From Sesamia nonagrioides (taxonomy: Eukaryota > Arthropoda > Insecta > Lepidoptera > Noctuidae), in contig JADWQK010002063.1 in assembly GCA_017933935.1 (NCBI GenBank), positions 6,014,001 to 6,078,000 on the forward strand: a stretch of DNA of 64,000 bases. The letters run 5' to 3'. Shown here piece by piece: positions 32,548-44,130 of the stretch. Below the pieces are notes generated by a model. It ran no database searches, was not told where the DNA came from, and saw only the letters and a program-made list of their open reading frames with translations. Within the stretch, counting starts at the first letter, position 1, and each line of letters opens with the position of its first letter. Position numbers and translations under genes: made by a program.

Positions 32548-33089
32548 CTAAAATAAAGAAGAATTAGTTAGTAAATAGGAAAACGGTTACGCATTTAGTT
32601 CATTTTTTTTTCATTTCCACCCAAACATGACGTGATAAATTGTTGGTTAAGTATTTAAAAATGAATAGAAATTTACTAAAAATATTTTTTATATTGTTAA
32701 TATTTTCAGAAATAAACGGTTCAAAACTAAAAAAAAACTAAAAAATTGGTATAGAACTTTATAAAGACTTTCTAGGAACATTATTTTTATTATTATAACA
32801 AAGATTTTTGTTCAAATAGTAAACAAGTTGCGTTGTATTTTACGTCAAGCAATACTCATGTCGTCTGGCAGAAAAAATAAGTAGTTCAGTTTTATTGAGT
32901 AAAGATTTGTGCTTATCAAAGTTTTTTAGTAAATTTGGGTAAATTATGAACTAATTCGTATATTTAGAAGGAGTAAATAATAATTTATAAATACCTACAT
33001 ATACTGTCCTTATTTCTTTCGTGTTTCGAAAACGATACACCGGGCAAATATACAGGTGAGGCTTGTACTAAATCTGTTTTTTTGTTTTA
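32548..33089. other. Upstream intron or 5' flank, no exon recognised
   Basis: AT-rich. The missing upstream MARCH exon(s) could be here or further up, but I cannot identify a convincing one. Confidence 0.35.
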
Positions 33090-34520
33090 GGTGGAACGCA
33101 AGGCTAACGACAAATGATATCATTGATGTCACCAATGATTTAGCCTCAGATGATGCAGTCACATCCGCTGACATATACATCGACCCTAAATGATATTAAT
33201 ATTGTGTCGGATTCTAACTCGGGGGATGAAACAAATGTAAGTTCTGATAACTTGACACGTCGTCAACTATTGGCACCTGCTGAACCGATACTAAGTGGAA
33301 GAAATATCAGTGATTTTAACGGTGGTAGGCCATAACATCTGCCGCCGGCCTAAGTTACCACCCACCAGACAAAGTCTTGCCGCCAAGCGATTCGTCGTGT
33401 GCCGGCATGATGTCTGGTGAAGCCGTACGGTGGACGGGTCTGAGCAGTTGTGTTGCGATTTGTGCCGGGTACCATGAGCCAAATGTTGTTGTGTCGGGAG
33501 TTTGGTCGTGGAGGGTCTCCACATCAATCTCCCTCTGGCGCAGCATCGTCGGTCGTGTTTGTGCTACCTCGCTCAACTGCCGTCTTCCTTCCTATTCACT
33601 AAGTTTTTTAAGTGAATAGGCTTAATAAACTAGCGCGCTTCACCATCAACGATTGCATCACTGCTTACCACCAGGCGGGATTGCGGTCAAGCGCTAGTTT
33701 ATAATTATTGAAAAAAAAAAAGATTGCAATGAGTCTGAAGACGAAGTTGTACACCCAAGCACATCAAGCTAGCCACAGTCTTTAACAACCCTTAACCAGG
33801 GCGGGCCATCCCGATCTGTAGATAATCCTCCACTTCTACTTCCGCAGCCAACTCCACCAGCTAAGGCAGCGAAAATGGGTGAAACGAGAATTACTCCAAC
33901 ATCATGATGAATGGATCGCCCCATTGCCAAGATCAGTAATTACTTTGTCCGATCCTTTAGAACCAGTTGGTTTCTTTGAATTGTTTTTAGCCATGAAGTT
34001 ATCATACATATTGTTCGTCACTCTGTTATTTATACAGTACAGAAGGGAAGTCCCAGGTGTACCCTTAGTGATAAAGACATTTACTGTTGCATTGGTATTT
34101 TGATATTGTCTGGGTATTCTCCACTACCGCGACGTTGGATATATTGGAAAAGTTACGAAGATATACACAATATACTGGTTGCAAAATCCATGCGGAGAAA
34201 CCGATTTGAAGAAATACTTTTACACTTCCATGTGGCTCATAATAGTAACCTTTGTCTTAATGAGAAAATGGCTAAAGTCCGCCCTTCTTTTGATTTACTG
34301 AATAAGAAGTTTCTGCAATATGCTGTAATGGAGAAGGAGATCAACATAGACGAATCTATGACACCTTACTATGGTAGACACGGTTGTAAGCAGCATATCA
34401 GAGGAAAGTCTATTAGATTTCTCTTCAAGACGTGGATTGCAGCCTTGCGCTTAGGATATTGCTTGTACGCCGACCCGCATCAAGCCCCCTGTGGCCTTCA
34501 TACACACTTCATCACCTAGT
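33090..34520 (+). pseudogene. piggyBac transposase remnant, split by a family A insertion
   Basis: The N-terminal part at 33090-33335 reads DDAVTSADIYIDP and NLTRRQLLAPAEPILSGRNI. After family A (33340-33722) the catalytic part continues: PVGFFELF, ILSGYSPLPRRWIYW, SMRRNRFEEILLHFHVA, KKFLQYAVMEKEINIDESMT and YYGRHGCKQHIRGKSIRF. The DES in INIDES is the first catalytic Asp of the piggyBac DDD triad; the later catalytic Asp residues and the C-terminal Cys-rich domain are absent. Stops at 33189 and 34103 break the frame, and no TTAA-flanked terminus was recognised. It could also be a domesticated PGBD-type relic, but the breaks argue against function. Confidence 0.8.
33340..33722 (+). mobile_element. 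Family A composite element, copy 6
   Basis: It starts near GCCGCCGGCCTAAGTTACCA, has the complete head, the junction TATTCACTAAG-T-run-AAGTGAATAGG, the LINE-J tail and an A11 tail. It sits inside the piggyBac relic. Confidence 0.85.
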
Positions 34521-36185
34521 CGGCTGCTGTGTCTATTGAGCCTAACTGTAGCAATTATTGTTAAAAATGTCAAGAAAATTTACATTCTAAATTTTCTCTG
34601 CATTTCATTCTTAAAATTTTTAGTATAACTTCGTGTGAAAATACAATTTACAATAAATAAACTCATAGAAACATATTTGTTTTAATTGCCAATAACACGT
34701 TTAGGATATTTGCCTATTGTTTCGTTTTCGAACACGTCTAAAATGCCTACTAAACAAAAATATTTTTAACTAAAACTACTCAAAACTATTATAGGGGTTT
34801 ATCAACATAAACATATCCAAAAATAACCAAAATCGGAATCCCAATGTAGATTTCGGCATATACGGGTTAAACATTTTCTGAAATATTTTGTTATTTCGCC
34901 GTCTATGCAAGCATATTTGTTATCAAAGTTTAAGTATTTTATTATTTTTAACTTAAACTTTTTTAAAAAAAGGAAAATAATTATTTTAAAATCAATTCAC
35001 GCAATCTAAAATTATCATCGAAAATTCAACATATAGATAATGTGAGATGGCGTTACTTCGGGCTTTTAAGATTTTCCTGAGTTTATGGGGCCGAAACGAC
35101 TATGAACTACAGAATAGTTGGAATCTGTAACTCTTTCTTTAGTTATTACAATTCTTTGTGAGTCAGTTTTTAGAATTCCGTACTTAGTATATCAACTCAA
35201 TGTAAGAAAGACCCATTTTTTTAAATCTTTAAGTGGGACACTTATTGTTCCGTACGGGAAACTATGGAACCCTACACTGAGCGTGGGTTGACACGCTCTT
35301 GGCTGTTTTTTTTTAAATAGTAAAATAATTCTGTACATATTTTCAGTGAAATTGTTGATTCAATAAAACCAAGGAACGCGCTAGTAATAATTGAAAAATA
35401 TTTAATGATATTTATTTAAGGAAAAGGATTTGTTCCTAATCAGGCACCTGCCACGATTAAATCCACTCCTCCATTCTAAATATTAGATAAAAGAAATAAG
35501 GAAAAAGTAAGGATTTAGCTGGATGATAAAGTTTTATTCAAGTAATTTTTGTTCTTGAAACAGTCAAAAAATATTTACTACGTCTCGTCCATTTTTCTAT
35601 TTCCCTTTGAAAATTATTTTGTAATAATTTTAGTTTGGGCAAAAAACATTTTTTATGCCGAGAAATCAGGTTTGTATGTACTTACTTAGATGGTGTGTTG
35701 TGCAATTACCCTATCGAATAGTGTTGTTTTAAATTTAAATACTTTTTTTTATAGTTTTTATTTTATAGTTTAAATTATCTATGAATCGTTTTTATTAAAT
35801 GTGTAAGTTTTTAAAATGTATGTCGTTAAATATATCCTTTCTGCAGCATTAGGTTAAGTGACCTGTAATGATAGTAAGTTGGTGAATAAATAAATAAAAT
35901 ATTAAAGCTGTTTCAGCGCGGTAGTTTCTAGACGGAACTTTTGTTCTTGTATTTGAATTATACATCAACACATCTAAACTATAAATTGTGGTAGCTGTTT
36001 CAAACACCACCCGCAGAACTTGGTCTAACAGCAAGTTGCTAGTATAGGACAAGGTTTTCTTTTAGAATTGAAAAACATAGTTTTTATTGCGTTATCATTG
36101 TAATCTTTGGTTTGCGGATTCCATAAGCATGCATGGGCTGTATTAATTTTGATTATTTCTTGATTTTACTAACATATTCACACGA
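34521..36185. other. No gene seen; contains the end of a repeat C copy
   Basis: 35230-35320 (TTCCGTACGGGAAACTATGG, GACACGCTCTTGGC, T-run) resembles the 3' end of repeat C. Otherwise AT-rich without open frames. Confidence 0.4.
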
Positions 36186-36507
36186 CAGTCGTGGTGGTGG
36201 TGGCCTAGTGGTTAAAACACCAACCTCTCAAGTATAAGTTTGCAGGTTTGATTCCGGGTCAGGCAAGTACCAATATAACTTTTCTACGTTACATGTACTT
36301 TCTAAGTATCTCATATATATATATATATATATATATCTTGGACAGCAATGACTGATTACAAGGTGAAGGAAAATATTTTGAGGAAACTTTGACTTTCAAG
36401 TCCGAGATTGCAAACCCGCATTGAGCAAGCGTGGTGATTACGCTCAATTCTTCTCTATTTGAGAGGAGACCTGTACCCAGTAGTGGGACGATAAAAAGGT
36501 TGATAAT
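36186..36507 (+). mobile_element. tRNA-derived SINE type 2, copy 1, with an (AT)n expansion
   Basis: A tRNA-like head: A-box-like GTGGCCTAGTGG and B-box-like GGTTTGATTCC. The body has AGGTGAAGGAAAATATTTTG and GCATTGAGCAAGCGTGGTGA, and the end is GATAAAAAGGTTGATAATAA. An (AT)12 tract sits at about 36310-36334. Confidence 0.8.
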
Positions 36508-36709
36508 AATTTACATGACATGATCACACTCCTTCCTCATCCCCAAGCATGTTCGCGTGAATTATAAAAAAAATATCAGGCACCAACTGAGAACGTCCAA
36601 TGTCGAGTGAATTCAAGATCCACTGCTCGCTTGCCGATGTCATCGTTAATAAGCGAGCTAGTAATTGCTCGCCTAGCTAGTCTATCTGATTTTTACTGCA
36701 GAAAAATGT

Positions 36710-37000
36710 TTTCTCATCATCAACCTTTTTATCGTCCCACTGTTGGACACAGGTCTCCTCCCATTCAGAGAAGGATTGAGCGTAATCACCACGCTTGCTT
36801 AATATGGGTTGGCAATAAAGTCCAGGTTTCCTCAAGATGTTTTCCTTCAACTTGTAATCAGTCATTGATGTCCAAGATATACTTAGATAGTACATATAAC
36901 TTAGAAAAGTTTGGTACTTGCCTGACCTGGAATCAAACGCGTACACTCATTTTTGAGAGGCTGGTTTTTTATCCACTAGGCCACCACGACTCTAATGTTT
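36710..37000 (-). mobile_element. tRNA-derived SINE type 2, copy 2
   Basis: Reverse-oriented copy: ATCATCAACCTTTTTATCGT at the left is the 3' tail; CTAGGCCACCACGAC at the right is the tRNA-like head. It faces copy 1 across about 200 bp. Confidence 0.8.
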
Positions 37001-37965
37001 GTTCGCTCAAATGTTTTTATTTACTGCGCACAACTGCTTGCTTGTTCGGAATATTAAGTGAATTGGTGTATTTAAGGCCTTTCCAGACATATTATTTACT
37101 ATTAAATTTACACTTATTAATGTACCTTGATTGCATTCCATTTTGCAGTTTGCTCTCTCGCCCAGCGACTTCACAATCTCGAACGGAGAACCTCCGACGC
37201 CGACTGTTAGGCATTTCACTTGTAATTTAGCGATTTTTTTTTTCTTATTATTTCTAAATTTTTTATAACAAACTTTGACACATGATTTTTGTCAATTCAT
37301 ATTGCGATCTAAATGTCAATAAGGCGTTATTTTTTTTTAATTATTTGCTGTTTCGAAGATTTTACTATGAAACTTTTTAAAGGAACTTTTTTTATAAAAC
37401 GGAGCATGGCAAGCGTTACGTACCACGCTTTATTCCTATATGTATACAACATTATTTTTTGTTACCAGTGTTTATAAGTAAAGAATCTATGTACAGAATT
37501 TCAAAAAGATATCATGAAAAACCACAAAGTTATGAGCTTGTTATCCTACTTGGCTGTCCCAACAAAAACATGGAGCACGCTCCGTTCGGCCGGGCGACCG
37601 GTGCGTTGACCTCTAGCGTTAACTGTTGCGCGGGCGTGCGCAGTACTATGATCTATCGTAAGCTGCGGGGCCGCTCGGTAGCTACACTGCAACAATTTTT
37701 AAATGTATTTGGGAAAACATATAAAATGGTGTTAAAATTATTGGAATCGATTCAGTTGATTATTCTGAACAAACTGTATTCAGGTTTCGCATAAACAAAA
37801 ATTAACGTTGTATAAAAAAGGTGGTCTGAAGCGTATTTATTAAAACCCAGCACATTGCTAGCTGGGACTCTTTAAAAATCATTACCAAAGAAAATCCAAA
37901 ATCTCAAACTGAAATATTTGAGCTTGTAGTACACTATATCATAATTTACCTTTACATCTATATCT
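37000..37965. other. No gene seen; one GC-rich patch
   Basis: 37575-37690 is GC-rich (CCGTTCGGCCGGGCGACCGG, GCGGGCGTGCGCAGTACTAT) in an AT-rich surround. A 111-codon frame crosses it but shows no family signature. Confidence 0.35.
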
Positions 37966-38177
37966 ATACTAATATATAAAGCTGAAGAGTTTGTTTGTTT
38001 GTTTATTTGTTTGAACGCGCTAATCTCAAGAACTTCTGGTCCGATTTGAAAAATTATTTTTGCGTTCGATAGCCCATTAATCCAGGAAGGCTTTAGGCTG
38101 TATAATCTCACGTTGAGACCAATAGGAGCGGTGCATAACTAACTCCAAGCGAACGAAGTCGCTGGCAGCCGCTAGTA
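37965..38177 (+). repeat. Dispersed repeat F, copy 3
   Basis: TATACTAATATATAAAGCTG, GTTTGAACGCGCTAATCTC, ACCAATAGGAGCGG, ending GCCGCTAGTA. Confidence 0.7.
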
Positions 38178-38179
38178 CA

Positions 38180-39144
38180 CAATATGTAAAGAAAACCCTG
38201 TCCGACTCATAAGGATAATAAAGATTAAGTAAGTAAACACATGACTAAATAAAACATAAAATTTTACGTCATCATCATAGTAACAATACTAATAAAAAAT
38301 TTTGAAATAATCTTTTTTCTGTGCGAATTAATTCCAACTTCCCCGGCGATGCTACCACGTGTTGCGTGCCCTGCCCCCAGTCGCCCGCGCATGGATTGCC
38401 TTTCGCACATGTATTAAGTTACCTCTTTTTGCGAAATGATATTTATTTTATTAGGTGGATTTTTTTAAGTTTAGTTGGGCTTTGTGGGCATTAGTAGAAT
38501 CAGTTATCGATACCTAACAACATTTGACAGCCTCCGTGGCGTAGCGGTAGCGAACGCAGCCGTTGCGCAAGGAGATGCGGGTTCGATCCCCGCACAGTGC
38601 AAATATTTGTAGGTATGCATGAATATGAAGCACTGGTCTGGTCGTGCCTCGGAAAGCACGTAAAGCCGTTGGTCCCGATTGCCATACGAACATCTAGTGG
38701 CAGTCGTTACGGGTTATTGGAGCCCTCCAAAGTCTAACAATTGGTTTAACTGCAATGCTTAGGTATCGCCTTCGGATTGTGGAGGTCAGACGGCAGTCGT
38801 TTCATGTAAAATATCGAAGTTTAGCCAAAATCAGCAGTTAGACTGGTTAAGCGGACCCTAGACTCCAAAGCTGAAAAGCTACGGATGCGACTGGGATTAA
38901 CCCTGAGATCAAATCAAATCAAATCGTTTATTGCAATCCATAATGTACAGTTACAGGTGGTAAATATAATAATATAGTATTGGAAATAAGTAGAGAGAGA
39001 GAGGAAGAGCGCTTCATGTTTCCATTTATTTATTTATTATTTATTTAGTTTTATATAATTGATGAAGATGATGATGATGATGAGTTATCGATACCTAACA
39101 ATATCTTTACGGATCGGACAGGGTTTTCTTTACATACCTATTGT
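38180..39144. mobile_element. MITE Z copy 2, interrupted by SINE type 1
   Basis: It begins CAATATGTAAAGAAAACCCT and ends GGACAGGGTTTTCTTTACAT with a small insertion near the tip. The inserted SINE is flanked by AGTTATCGATACCTAACAA at 38502-38520 and 39083-39101. MITE Z copy 1 at 12618-12645 shows this site uninterrupted. Confidence 0.88.
38528..39082 (+). mobile_element. tRNA-derived SINE type 1, copy 1
   Basis: The head CAGCCTCCGTGGCGTAGCGG has an A-box-like GTGGCGTAGCGG and the B-box GGTTCGATCCC at about 38579. The body contains GGTCTGGTCGTGCCTCGGAA and GGACCCTAGACTCCAAAGCT, and the tail is GATGATGATGATG. An extra segment at about 38910-39050 (ATCAAATCAAATCAAATCG...) is absent from copy 2. 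TSD of 19 bp. Confidence 0.88.
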
Positions 39145-39640
39145 ATGTATAACTCAAGCTAAAATATAAAATAATAAATAACTGTGAATTAAACTATTCA
39201 TCTTTTACTGTATAATACACCTACGAACCTACAAAATAAAAGTGGTCAAGAGCGAGTCAGATTCACACTCGAAGGGTTTCGTCCAATGTGCAATGTGTGC
39301 GAACGTGCCTTTATGCGTGGCAAGGGATAACATACAAATCCGCCCACGTGCCTTCTACTTACTAAGGATCACGAGTTCGTACTCCACGTCCGTTTACGTA
39401 AGCTTTTTATTAGGTACTTATTTGTATGCTTCCTGTATTTTACATTCATAATATGTTTTATGGCTCCATATGTGTTCAATTTCAATTAAATGGACTTGTA
39501 TCTTGAAAATAAGTACTCTACACACATTCTTTTTTGTATGGGCAATGGGCACCCAAAAGTTTAAAAAAAGATGTTGTAGGAAAATGGTAGTACACATTCT
39601 GTAAAAAATCCAATTATTTTTAGAAAATCGTTGCCCGTCA
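39145..39640. other. No gene seen
   Basis: 39240-39300 weakly resembles the end of repeat C (GTGGTCAAGAGCGAGTCAGA). Confidence 0.35.
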
Positions 39641-40015
39641 CTAGGATTTTTTTCTGTATCGTGGGTGCGTTTACAAACATAAACTCTTCTTCTTCAGCCT
39701 ATAGATGTCCACTGTTGAACAAAGGCCTCCCCCAAGGCTTTTCATGCTGACCGATCTAGTGCTGCCCGCATCCATCGGCTTCCCGCGACCTTCACCGGGT
39801 CATCGGTCCAACTTGTTGGGGGCCTCCCTACGCTGCGTCTTCCAGAACGTGGCCGCCACTCCAGAACCTTATTGCCCGTCCGCCATCGGTTCTACGAGCA
39901 ATGTGCCCTGCCCACTGCCACTTAAGTTAAGTAACATAAACTCACATACACAAAAAGCCAGACCCGGAATAAGTAATTGTAGGTCATACAAATATTTTTT
40001 CCGTGCGGGAATCGA
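39640..40015 (-). repeat. SINE type 4, copy 2, interrupted by an RTE fragment
   Basis: 39640-39686 and 39943-40015 join to match 59805-59935 (TGTATCGTGGGTGCGTTTAC, CTCACATACACAAA-AGCCAG, CCGTGCGGGAATCGA). AACATAAACTC is duplicated at both borders. Confidence 0.75.
39687..39942 (-). mobile_element. RTE-like LINE 3' end, copy 3, with 11-bp TSD
   Basis: Reverse orientation with the short CTTCTTCTTC tail at the left. TSD AACATAAACTC at 39676-39686 and 39943-39953. It is homologous to 31430-31633 (GCCTCCCCCAAGGCTTTTC, CTACGCTGCGTCTTCC). Confidence 0.85.
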
Positions 40016-40306
40016 ATTTAACGAAAATCATTGTACCAATCGTATGGACAAAATCATACATATCTGTGATAAGCGAACAAACAAACATACCTAATGCAGG
40101 AGCTCTAACATTAGGGTCCGGAACGCACCTCTTTGCTACGGAGGTCCAAATGAATTTTATCCTGTTTTTAATAAGGTAGCTTTTAGGTTGCTGCCGATGA
40201 CCAGTCTTAAAATAATTCTTATCGTTACTCTTTTTCTCATTAAGGTGGCTATTAAGTTGCCGCTTTCAGAAGATATAAATCAAACAGTTTTCTTGCAGAA
40301 AGGAGA
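40016..40306. other. No gene seen
   Basis: Repeated words AAGGTAGCTTTTAGGTTGC and AAGGTGGCTATTAAGTTGCC suggest a small internal duplication. No open frame. Confidence 0.35.
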
Positions 40307-40690
40307 TGTTTCATTTTGGGCCACCACTATGTACGCTATATAGATAAAAAGGAAAAAAATAAAAGATTTTCAATAAAATACTACTAAATTGATTTGAATA
40401 AAAATACTTGTATATATAATTAATTATTTGAAATGTTTTTCAGTAAGGTAACCCTTTATTAAGGTAGCCATGACAGTGGTTATGACTTTTGATTGGCGAC
40501 TTTGACAGTTCTATTTTCCCGTTGTGTTTGTGTTGAGTGTTGATTTGAGTTGATTGTGTTTATTTAATGGGCCGTATGTTCTGAATTCATGTTTTATTTT
40601 TTTCGCAGTCATATGGTAGATAATATAAGTAGATACGATAGCCTTAGATACATGACACGTCAATCAAATGTCACTGTCAAAAACAGATTG
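40306..40690 (+). mobile_element. Element Y copy 2, truncated, carrying the empty MITE Z site
   Basis: It starts AAAGGAGATGTTTCATTTTG and runs collinear with 12196-12237 plus 12675-13010. At about 40338-40348 the sequence CGCTATATAGATAA has no MITE. Confidence 0.8.
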
Positions 40691-41114
40691 CCACTAAAAT
40701 TAAATTGCTATAAAACGTTTTAAAAATACGAATATTGTCTCACTTGACGTTGACATGTAATTGAACCACCAATTGGAAGAAGGAAAAAAAGCCGTTTTTG
40801 ACGAAACAGATTTTTACTGATATTAGCTCTTTTCAATCGTAAAACTACGCTTTAGGTTGAAAAATAAAATAATACGGCCAAATGCTTTTGCAATACTAGC
40901 GGCAAAAAAAAAATGTAAGTTGGAAGAAGGGAATAAATCATGGATTTATTTCTTTCTTCCAACTAACACACCTTTTGTCATACAATTAAAGGTCTTCTTA
41001 ATTTGACATTTTTATTCACTTAAACCGTTAGTAGTAACTGAATTTGAGTCAATCAAATTCTTATTCTAATGGTTGCTTAGATCATCACAATATAAAAAAA
41101 AATGAGTAGAATAG
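40690..41114. other. No gene seen
   Basis: AT-rich. TTCTTCCAACT occurs as inverted words around 40916 and 40953, giving a weak stem. Confidence 0.35.
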
Positions 41115-41260
41115 TGGTCAACTGCCGTCATCCTTTCTATTCCTTAGTTTTTTAAGTGAATAGGCTTAATAAACTAGTGCGCTTTACCATCAACGATTGC
41201 ATCACTGCTTACCATCAAGCGGGATTGCAGTCAAGCACTAGTTTATTATTATTAAAAAAA
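41115..41260 (+). mobile_element. Family A / LINE-J tail, truncated copy 7
   Basis: It starts GTCAACTGCCGTCATCCTTT (the last part of the head), then the junction, then the full LINE-J tail to TAGTTTATTATTATTAAAAA. Confidence 0.75.
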
Positions 41261-41744
41261 AATATAGGTTACTTAACCTGTTCCGAATTCATTGACGGAT
41301 TTGTAAAGACATCCTTTTGCTCCAAAAATCAGGAACTAATCCTAAAATACCTGAAGAAAAAGCATACCCGTCAAAACTACCCATAAACGAAAACAAGATG
41401 AATTGTGTGCGAAAGAAAAATCATACCATATATTCCTGAAGAGTATAAGACGTTTTATGATTTGATTTTGAGTTGGCCCACAACAACATTGGAAGATGCT
41501 GATATAGATCAAATTTAATACGATATCTTTTCTATGTTATTAATATAATAAATGCTAATATTATTCTTAGAAAAAGGAAATAATTCCAAGAATTTCAAAC
41601 TACTCTAACATTTGTTTTTCTTTACATAAAGTATTTTCTTTACAGCATATTATCGACAACAATGTTTACTACATTTCATTTTAAGATATCATGGGCATTT
41701 AATCTATACGTTGAGAGTAAATCAGTTTTTTCTAAGTATCTCAG
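41261..41744. other. No gene seen
   Basis: Short open stretches at 41260-41390 and 41400-41520 show no family signature. Confidence 0.35.
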
Positions 41745-42205
41745 TTCTTTTTTTTTATAAATTATAAACTAGCGCTTGACCGCAATCCCGCCTGATGGTA
41801 AGCAGTGATGCGATCGTTGATGGTAAAGCGCGCTAGTTTATTAAGAGCGTATTCACTCTAGCCTTGAAGACACTCATATTGTAGTGTGACGGAAACACCG
41901 CCGCCGGCAAATCGTTTCAGTCCCTCAACGTACGCGGTATAAAAGAAGAAGCGAAACGCTTCGTCCGGATCGTAGTGGTCTCAACAACGTGAGGGTGGAA
42001 AGCCGCCATACGACGGGTCGTCCGATGGTGGAACGAAGATGGGGGAATTAAATCATGCAATTCCCTTGCACACTCGCCAGAATGCATCCTATAGAAGACC
42101 GAAAGGCTGGCTACTCTACGCCTGTGCTCCAGGCTTTGGAGACCGTTTCGAGTTAAATCTGGGTCGCCAATCAGCCTGTTCGCACGCCTCTCCACTGAAT
42201 CCAAA
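41745..42205 (-). mobile_element. LINE-J 3' end, minus strand, with intact C-terminal frame
   Basis: A 95-codon frame: DSVERRANRLIGDPDLTRNG, HRRRVASLSVFYRMHSGECA, RELHDLIPPSSFHHRTTRR and FASSFIPRTLRD, the Jockey-like RT C-terminus. Then comes the common tail ending in a poly(A), seen as the T8 run at 41749. 5'-truncated at 42205. Confidence 0.85.
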
Positions 42206-44130
42206 GTAGTGTAATTGTACCTAAACTATCCTAGGCTGATAAAATTTTCGTTTTTCCTAATTGTGGTAATATTACAGTTAAATGCGGCTCTCCCTGCGGG
42301 AGAGGAAACACGCCCCAACCCCGCGTGTAACTGTAGGAATTCGTCACCAGACTTGGTTATCCTCCCACCGATATAAGAAATGAATTCCCATGAATTAATC
42401 TCCCTGTTCCCGCTTTAGAAGTTAAGGGAACAAGGAGTGGACAGAAGGAAGTTAGTATGGGAATTCACAGTTAGGACACACAAGTATACAATTTATAATA
42501 ATAGATATGATATGACGCTAAGAAGACGAGAGGAAAAGCAAAATTATATAATGTAATATATTAAGAACTATTATATAAATGCTGCACGCGGGCTGTCTCC
42601 GTCATCTGTAATAAACCTTATTATGTGGCGTGGTGGGGATCGTTACGCTTGCACTTTATAAGTAATTTTAGATCACGTTACTTTATCTACTACGAATTAT
42701 ACCCACTTTAGTGAAGCCGGGAACCGTTATATTAACGTATGCTTCGTTGCACGTGTTCTGTTAGACCTAACGCATAGAACCTCTGAGGATACTATTACGA
42801 TTCTAACAGAACACGCTCCCTAGACACTAAATAAATGTCTCCCTCCACCCTAGGACAGGGGAACTGCGAAGCTCCCTGTTGTCGAGGGAGACAAGTTCTG
42901 AGTTTATTACTTGTAAATATATTATGTGATTGACACCCTTGACAAACCGTCCCAATTCTAAGGTATTACACAAGTTAGTACAAGCGTACCGTAGACTCAG
43001 TCTCTAGCAGAACTCATTGCGATTATTCCTGCTGCACACCGAGGTGGAATCTCGTCATCCTCACATTCCCTTAATCTGCCCAAGTCGAAAGACGCATTGC
43101 ATCTTGTAGTACTCGTGTTTCGATAAACAGTGACGATTCAGAAATATGTCCTATCAAGAGCGGACGGGTTGGATTTTATCGAAATACGTTCCCTAGTGTC
43201 TTTTGACACCTACTGATTCAGTTAGTGATATTTTGTAAAGCCTACCCCACTCCCTGGGAATGTGTGCGCGTCAAGTCTTCACGCAAGTGCTCTGTGACAA
43301 GACCTTTTTGGAAGCGGACATTATCAATAACGTTTGGCTGGTAATCTGATTCTAGATAGGCGGTTTGCCTAATTAGATTTGAATGAGCTGCGTGTATTAC
43401 GGTTCTGCCCTCCTGTTATAGTCAGTAGTCGTCAGGAGTCTAGAGTCCAGAGCATCAGGGCTCATGGTCAAGTTAGGCGGAGGGCTGTCTCCGTACATAC
43501 GATCCTTCCCCTATAGCCACCCGAAGCTGATAAATACCCGCTAAGGTAAGGATCAGGATATGGGCACATAAAACTAGACAAATCGGCTCCAATGATTGAA
43601 TACAATCACATGAATGGTTTATCTGGAGTCAGTCTGGAATAAATTATCATTAGTAGCTCCTCTGCTGCATCACCCGTACTGAGTTCATACTATAAATGCA
43701 TTTATAATAATAAATAGGGACACGTATCTGTCTGCTTAATTACAGGAACTATAGTAACTTTATCAGCCTGGGATAATTATTATAATAAATGACTCACCCA
43801 ATCACGCTAACACTTACACGCACTTAATATTCTATATTATATTATACTATACTAATCTATTCTGGGCTTTAACCCGACTATGTCTGACGTAATTATTTCA
43901 CTCACTACTTCGCGATATACTAGGACATAGGCTACTTCCCAAATCTCCTAAATTAACTAGCCTGGACACTAGCCCTCGCCCTATCGCAGTTCAAGATGGC
44001 CCCTCAACCGTCGCTTGTCGCGGCCAGAAACCGCCTGCCCTTTCCCCGTCTCTCCGTTTAAAATTCATAAAATCCCACACTACCAAAAGGTCCATGCTGG
44101 AGTCATTCTACCATTTTTTCTGTAGCCGTC
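42206..44130. other. 1.9-kb ORF-poor region with strong stem-loops, unrecognised
   Basis: Its composition is less AT-rich than its surroundings and there is no long frame on either strand. Two adjacent stem-loops stand out: arms CGTGTTCTGTTAGA at 42752-42765 with 42802-42815, and TGTCTCCCTC at 42836-42845 with 42884-42893, the latter enclosing ACAGGG/CCCTGT. The word GGGCTGTCTCCGT recurs at 42592 and 43483. CTATCCTAGGCTGATAAA near 42223 and, inverted, TTTATCAGCCTGGGATAA near 43760 are imperfect inverted ends that could delimit an element of about 1.55 kb. Confidence 0.4.

Noticed and set aside
36607..37230. 207-codon plus-strand frame
   Set aside because: Most of it is the reverse strand of a tRNA-derived SINE; no protein family signature.
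37459..37794. 111-codon frame crossing a GC-rich patch
   Set aside because: No family signature and no splice context.
38528..38620. tRNA gene
   Set aside because: A- and B-box-like sequences are present, but cloverleaf pairing is not evident and the sequence continues into a SINE body with target duplications. The same holds for 36186, 55727 and 59182.
42206..44130. Endogenous virus or LTR element
   Set aside because: No gag/pol-like frame, no long direct repeats and no primer-binding site were seen.
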